DNA of 64,000 nt from Owenia fusiformis (lineage: Eukaryota; Annelida; Polychaeta; Sabellida; Oweniidae): assembly GCA_903813345.2 (NCBI GenBank), contig CAIIXF020000012.1, forward strand, positions 18,111,520 through 18,175,519, given 5' to 3'. How positions within the stretch are numbered: the first letter of the stretch is position 1; the number at the start of each line of letters is the position of its first letter. Shown here in pieces: positions 40,301 to 46,300 of the stretch. The position numbers and the translations under genes were made by a program. The notes beneath the pieces are model-generated. The model was given only the letters and a program-made list of their open reading frames with translations, ran no database searches and was not told the origin of the DNA.

Positions 40301-43300
40301 ATTGACTATCATTAAATATCATTGGAAGAAAATAATGTGAACATGTCATTATATCATGTCATCATCTTTTCATTTGCCATCATCTCTTATGTCACCATTC
40401 CCCCATTATTTCACATGCTGCCATGGTTTCTCATTTCATCATTTTACATGTTAACATGCCTCATGTCATTATTTCACATGTCATCATGCCTCATGTCATT
40501 ATTTCACATGTCATCATGCCTCATGTCTTTATTTCACATGTCATCATGCCTCATGTCATAATTTCACATTTCATCAAGTAAAATGAGGAAAAATTATGTT
40601 GGAGGAGTACAAAAGTTGTGTATTATGTCACCACCACAAGTGGTGACCTATTGTTATAGTCTCAAACGTTTTTATGGTGGTGGTTGGTGTTCGGCGGTTG
40701 GTGATCAGAGTTTGGCATCTGTAACAAATGGCATGTGGTGACATTTTGCATGTTTATGCCTTGTACTGTGTATAGAAGGAGGATGAGAAACACTAAACTG
40801 GTGAAGTCTTCATTACACACTATGTTGTTATAGAGATAAAACTTCATTGTGACTGGTCCAAAGTAGTGCAATAAAGTCATCCAAATTAGACTAGTCTTAA
40901 ACACATCCATTTTCCTTAAAATCCTCTGCCTTTGGAGATATTTGATGATTTCTTTGTAGTTGTTTGCAATAGGAACGTAATTTAAGTTTGCACGGAGAAA
41001 TATTTAGAATTCAGGTTTTACATTGTAATATAGCTGAAATTAAGGTTTTATCGCTCTATTTAACAAATTTTCTTTGCTATTTTGGATGAAATGGACTCCT
41101 GTTTATCTTGCTGTGGTCTTGCAGTAATCTTTTTAATAGTATGATGTCATTATTGTGCCCATAGTTGTGACACTGAAATCGTGTATAGAACTTTTTATTG
41201 CTTGGAATGTTTTGATGTGATCATTGGTGACTTTGTGTTCTTTTCTGAGCACATTGATTTCCTGACATAAACTGGAATAATCCAGTTTACCAAGATATTA
41301 AGAAGATGGTTGAATGCTGTTCTATGCAAAGGGAACTTCATAGAAACCCTTTATCAAATATGATATTAAAGCAGCTAGCAGTCAAACCACTCCCAACCAT
41401 CAAAAAGATGTTCCTCAACTCTAACATAAAGGCAGAGTGCAGTGAAGAGGGGAAATAATCAAGGCCAGAATTCAAAGATGAATCTCCAGTATAGACAGGG
41501 TGGGACAAAAAATTGGAACATTTTTTCCATCTGTTGTAACTTTTTTGCTTGTCCGAATTATCTTCAATACTTTGGAAATTGAAAAAACAATTCGTCATTA
41601 ACAGCTTGTGTAAAAATGAATACACAACCATAACATTTAAATATTCAAAGCAAGGGTTTCCTGAACATGTCCTCCACCCACCTGAATAATCAGTCTGGGT
41701 TGTATTTGACAGTCAAGTAACCAGGTAACATGACTCAAATAATGGTTTTGAGACATATTGTGTCAGTTTTGAAAGAAGCTTAGGTCTGTAAAGCTATATT
41801 ATCCAAGGGAGACATGCCTTGCTTCTCCTATAGATAACTTCATATATTTTGAATGATGGAAATTGTGTTGAGACCATTTGAAGGATACGTATTGTATGGT
41901 ATGAAAGATACTTTATTTTCAGCAGTGATGTCCCAAGCAGAGAAAATTTGGATATATCATGACACACGTCCACACACGTCCATGAACATGAGAAGCCAAA
42001 AATAATTATACATACATATTTTTATCTTTAACATTTTCACAAATAATCATTTTACCATTATCTGAATCTTTGTGAATTGAATTGCAATAATAAAAACAAT
42101 TGAATAAATAGAAAAATGTTCCAATTTTTATTGGCCCACCCTGTATATATCCACATACTGTCAGTTATATAGGAAGATTTGCTATTCTGGTTGGATATGA
42201 ATTCCATTGACTAATGGGCAATATAAATTGTATATATGGGAATATGACAGATTTCAAACTAGTGAATGATAATTCTAGGATATCCTTTGGTTTCTAGAAA
42301 TATCAATATCATCTAGAAATATTAATATTGATATCTGAATGAGAGACCGAAGTGAACGAGTGCAGATATCAATATCACCAAGTAGATTAAAATGATATTC
42401 TGAAAAAACTGTAGGATGTTCTTATTATCCTTCAATTAGTGAACAAATGTAGAATATCATTAAAAAATAAAAAGTTGGAAATCAACAAGTGGAGCATATC
42501 GTTACAATATCCTACATATATTGATTTTCCAGAGTATATCATGGCGATATCCGCTGGATATTCATTTTGCCAATAGATATCAAATTTATTTTTTAATGTT
42601 CTTATTCATTTAGCACACTAAGTAAGTGTAGGATAATATAGGAATATCCTAAAAAATATCCTTTATATCCATGAGTGGAGGTTAAAGTTCTGCTCTCATT
42701 CTACTTCCAGTTAATGGTGGCTTCTCAGATTATGTATGTGGAGATTGTTCAGTGACATGTGGAGATGATGGCGTAGAGACTTGTACACGCTCATGCACCA
42801 ACCCTAGCCCATTAAATGGTGGTCTGCAGTGTGTTGGAGAGACAACAAAGACGCAGCCTTGCACTGACTCACCACGCTGTAGATTGCGTATGTAGATTTG
42901 ACCTTGAGTGCACTATATAGAATTAGTCTACATGTTACCAATTTTGCTTAATCGGCATATATCTTCATAATTTATCATTATTCCACAGAATTGTTTTCGT
43001 ATTGCTGTTATTTGTTGTGCCAATTGATTTCAAATCCAAGGATACTAATTTATGATAATAGAATAACCCGGCCCTTTTGCACTCTAATAACGTACACCTC
43101 AACCCTAATGTACTATACTAAAACCCCTTTAAGCTAGGAATAAAGTATAAGTAATGGGTTTTAGGAGGAATAATTAGCCCTAATGTACTACAATAAAACC
43201 CCTTTAAACCCTAATGTAGCACACCTTAGCCCTAATGTACTACAATAAAACCCCTTTAAACCCTAATGTAGCACACCTTAGCCCTAATGTACTACAATAA

Positions 43301-46300
43301 AACCCCTTTAAACCCTAATGTAGCACACCTTAGCCCTAATGTACTACAATAAAACCCCTTTAAACCCTAATGTAGCACACCTTAGCCCTAATGTACTACA
43401 ATAAAACCCCTTTAAACCCTAATGTAGCACACCTTAGCCCTAATGTACTACAATAAAACCCCTTTAAACCCTAATAAAGCACACCTTAGCCCTAATGTAC
43501 TACAATGAACCCCCTCCAAAGCCTAATGTAGCACACCTTAACCCCTGATATACTACAATAAAACCCCTTTAAACCCTAATAAAGCACACCTTAGCCCTAA
43601 TGTACTGCAATAAAACCCCTTTAAACCCTAATGAAGCACACCTTAGTCCCCTGTAAAACTCTGACCACATAACACTTTACAGGTCCTACCGGTGGAACTT
43701 TAGATGAGGGAGGTTTTGGTGTTGCCGGGATTACAACTGTGCAAGCGGTTGCTACTACTACAACAGAGTCTACTACTCTCCCAACAGAAGCTACTGCTCC
43801 CCCAACAGAGGCTACTCCTACCCAGACAGTGGCTACAACAGAGGCACCAGTAGTTATAACATTACCTGTTTTTAATGAGACAGCTCTTCCACCATTTTCT
43901 AACTGTCAGTGCCCAGAAGGCTGGCTTAGTCATGGCTGTACAGAAGATGATCCCACAAGAGGATGTGCAAAATGGTATACCATCAAACCCTGAAATATAC
44001 ATATGGATGGATTACACTCCCCTTCATAAATTTGGCAATTTTACTCATCGAAACATGTTTATTTTTCGGGATTTAAAATATCAATTATAAGTCATTAACT
44101 TTTGAACTACTTGCAAAAATAAGATTCAAAGATTGAGAGGCTTTGATATTCTATCTAGTGAAAAATTTCAGTTGCCAAACTATTTGAGGAGAGTGTATTT
44201 TTATTCTATGAGCTGAATCTACTACAGATATACTGACTCTATTTTTCAAAAAAAATCGCTTCATGTTAAGCTTACTTGTGGAAGAAACCACATTTTAGTC
44301 TGAAAAGATAAGCTTCATAAAAATAAATTTATGCTTGGTTAGATATTTGGAATTAGAATTTTTATGTAACATTATCAATCTGTGATAATGAAATGCACTA
44401 GTGGATAATAATATGGCAACATTACGACTGGTATATTGAAGCAAGACTGTTCATTTTTTTGAATACCTTTTGCAAAATTTTCTAAAAGATAATTAGAGAT
44501 AAAGTTGTTAATTGAAAATAGTTTAAATGTATTATTAATGAAGAGGTCCATGTTTTAATAAGTTGCATCTTATCCTGGCCAATCTTCCCCAAGATCTTAA
44601 TATGCTCATACAACAGGTTTGACTGCAGGTATTTAAAATTTAGGTATTTAAATGAAAAACATGTAACATCCTATGTTGCAATAAAATATTTTTTTAATAA
44701 ATAAAAAATGTAGCAGGACATACCATGTGATGCCAAATAAAGTAATAATTCCAAACCTGCGGGAATGTAGACTTTTGATATAGTAAAGTATGGCTGCCCT
44801 TTGTATTGTTATTAGGTATTTCGATCAAGTGACGTGGGAGACAGCTGAGGCACAGTGTGTTGAAGATGGGGGGCATCTATTGTGGAACACTGAGGATGAG
44901 GCTGAATGTTTGGAGGACTTCTTAGAGGCTTGTATAGATGAAGAAGGTTAGTTAATTATTGTGATACTAAAGCCTGTACAGTGTATTCGTCTTAATTTGG
45001 TGCTACTTAATTTGGCGATTTTGGGAGATTGGACATATTGACGTTTATTTAATTTGGCGGTTTTTCAATGGGGGGAAATTTAATATCTATCTTACACCCT
45101 CCCGCCTAATCCACCTCAAATTTGTGAACACCTGCTAATCGGAACACTTTTGGCCTGTCCCAATTGTGTTCACATTAAACAGTTAGGTGTTTTACTTTAT
45201 ATTTATGAAGCAAACCTTGTTTAGCCCTTCATTTTCATAGCCATCTCAATATTTTTAAATCAGATTTGCAGGTATATCATTAGAAGAGCTTCATTTCAAG
45301 TTTTCACCAGTGCTTTTTGCACTTCTAAACCATGGTTAATTTTTAAGCATTCTGTGTTTACACTGAATTGCCACATGTTCTGATTTTTTATAATAAGAAA
45401 AAATAATGTCTGTTGACTATATTCTATGCTATACTTTTTAAATATTTGAAGTCAATTTATTGTGAAGAATTTACTATTATTATTGTTTAATTATTGCATC
45501 TAGATTTGAAAGGAGCTGATTGGTGGACATGTGGAACAACGCCATCTGGTGAAGAGATTGATACAATCTGGTCATGTGATGGAGGTACGTTTATTTTCCA
45601 GTATCTCCAAAATCTGACATATTGGAAAGCAGGCCCATAGCCAGCTTTTTCCAAGAAGGGTTCAGTTTTTAAAAAATTCTTGGGGTTGCTATAATTATGG
45701 GTTAGCTTCGGAGGTATTTAATCAGTAGGCAACAAATGCACAATATGATGGGGATGGATAGGTGATAAAACATTAAAATATGCTACAAGTAAGCCGTTTT
45801 TGTGATAGAAAAACATTAGTTTTATGAATATCTTACAACTGATATCTATTCCCCACTCATAGTTACAGTGTGTGGCTTAGTCTATTCACTCATCAGATGT
45901 ACTGCTCATATATTTCAATTGTCAGGAAATACTTCCGATAAAGAAAGGTTTCATCCAGCAACGCTTTGAAAAGTGGGTCAGCATCCAGTTATATTTCATA
46001 ATTATTCAATGATTATCAGTTATCATATTTCCAAATTCATTAATTACAATATGGTAAAAATAAAATGATATCCCCTAATAATACAAAATAAAAGTAAAGC
46101 ACTCCAAAATATTGCCATATTTCTGTCATTAATTGCAATCTATAATGAGGCCCAACATGATTAAGTATATGGTCCGAAAAAACGTACTGAACTGAGACGT
46201 AAGAACCTAGAATTGTACCAAACTGTACCGACCCTACTATAGTAGTAATTATCAACATAAATATATCGGTGTGACATGCCTCTCTTGGATGTTATGGGTA

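Larger units (their letters stand above)
38984..42710 (+). other. 3.7-kb repeat-rich intron between TSP1 domains 7 and 8
   Basis: Contains a short tandem repeat (39240-39370, GTTGACCAATCAGCATCATG), CATT/CATCA-rich simple sequence (40030-40575), a TGTCACCACC-family copy (40622-40765) and a mariner-type element (41495-42144). I see no TSP1-like or other exon. The open frames here are composed of simple repeats. Confidence 0.6.

Noticed and set aside
39817-40340. ORFs with hydrophobic starts in the intron after TSP1 domain 7
   Set aside because: Built from CATT/CATCA simple repeats and an internal duplication; no homology or splice support.
43085-43650. CCCTAA-containing array considered as interstitial telomeric repeat
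   Set aside because: The unit is about 51 bp with only scattered CCCTAATG, not tandem TTAGGG/CCCTAA.
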